DNA of 5,549 nucleotides from Anaerolineales bacterium (GTDB lineage: Bacteria > Chloroflexota > Anaerolineae > Anaerolineales > DRMV01), in the NCBI GenBank assembly GCA_026985785.1, contig JALSPT010000009.1:1-5549 (forward strand), given 5' to 3'. The position numbers were made by a program, and so were the translations under genes. Below the pieces are notes generated by a model that was not told where the DNA came from, did not search any database, and was given only the letters and a program-made list of their open reading frames with translations. This document shows positions 5,297 through 5,549 of this stretch, in pieces (positions within the stretch are counted from its first letter, which is position 1; the number at the start of each line of letters is the position of its first letter).

Positions 5297-5549
5297 ATGA
5301 GCCGCATCTTGCTGGTCGAAGACGACCCCACCTTACAAGAAACCCTGGCTTACAACCTCCGCCGCCACGGCTACACGGTGGAAACCGCCAAAGAAGGCTG
5401 GGAGGCCGTCCGAAAAGCCCAGAGTCAACCTTTCGACCTGATCGTGCTGGACGTCATGCTCCCCGGCATCGACGGCTTCGAAGTGTGCCGCATCGTCCGT
5501 CGGGAAAGCAGCACGCCCATTCTGATGCTCACCGCCCGCTCGGACGAGG
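5297..5549 (+). CDS. Response regulator, N-terminal receiver domain (truncated by window end)
   Basis: Eighty-four codons are visible and the frame is still open at the edge. The sequence starts MSRILLVEDDP, with the acidic pair Asp9 and Asp10, then LIVLDVMLPGIDGFEV with the phosphate-accepting Asp52, and TPILMLTAR with the switch Thr79. These are the conserved residues of a receiver domain. The wording of the LDVMLPGxDGFEV and TPILMLTAR blocks points to the OmpR/PhoB class, whose DNA-binding winged helix would lie beyond the window, as would the conserved Lys. AGGAGG (5286-5291) is 5 bases from the ATG. The usual partner is a sensor histidine kinase, often encoded next downstream. It is divergent from the lipoprotein gene and could control it, but nothing in the sequence proves that. 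Confidence 0.93.
   Translation, partial: MSRILLVEDDPTLQETLAYNLRRHGYTVETAKEGWEAVRKAQSQPFDLIVLDVMLPGIDGFEVCRIVRRESSTPILMLTARSDE

Overview
The window looks like part of a chromosome from a Chloroflexota bacterium, probably of the Anaerolineae or a close relative. This rests on the mix of TadE-like and TadG-like surface proteins with long Thr-Pro linkers, a LppX/LprG-like lipoprotein, a SPW-repeat membrane protein, strong GGAGG ribosome sites and a fairly GC-rich composition. The taxonomy is an inference from style, not from a marker gene.

Layout. Positions 1-352 hold no credible gene; they contain a palindromic dispersed-type repeat (about 120-177), a probable promoter (-10 at 310-315) and an inverted repeat that includes the ribosome site of the first gene. 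Positions 353-3305 are a tight three-gene plus-strand operon with 19 and 18 bp gaps: a TadE-like pseudopilin with a Gly/Thr-Pro linker and a C-terminal CBM2-like carbohydrate-binding domain, a short plain TadE-like pseudopilin, and a large TadG-like protein with a Met- and Cys-rich middle and a beta-rich C-terminal domain. Two strong hairpins (3347-3384 and 3441-3474) separate this operon from a convergent minus-strand pair: a small SPW-type four-helix membrane protein (3490-3873) and a 380-residue lipoprotein (3998-5140). The lipoprotein gene is divergent from a response regulator that runs off the right edge (5297-5549).

How they fit together. The three operon proteins share the RGQ-hydrophobic N-terminus of Tad (Flp) pilus-associated proteins; the first two keep the Gly|x4-Glu processing signature of pseudopilins, the third does not. 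No Tad ATPase, platform, secretin or prepilin peptidase is in the window, so the set must rely on machinery encoded elsewhere. The most notable feature is the first gene: a pseudopilin that carries, on a cellulase-style Thr-Pro linker, a domain with the conserved framework of family 2 carbohydrate-binding modules. I infer a surface or pilus-tip adhesin for polysaccharide. The lipoprotein, SPW protein and response regulator have no proven link to the pilus operon.
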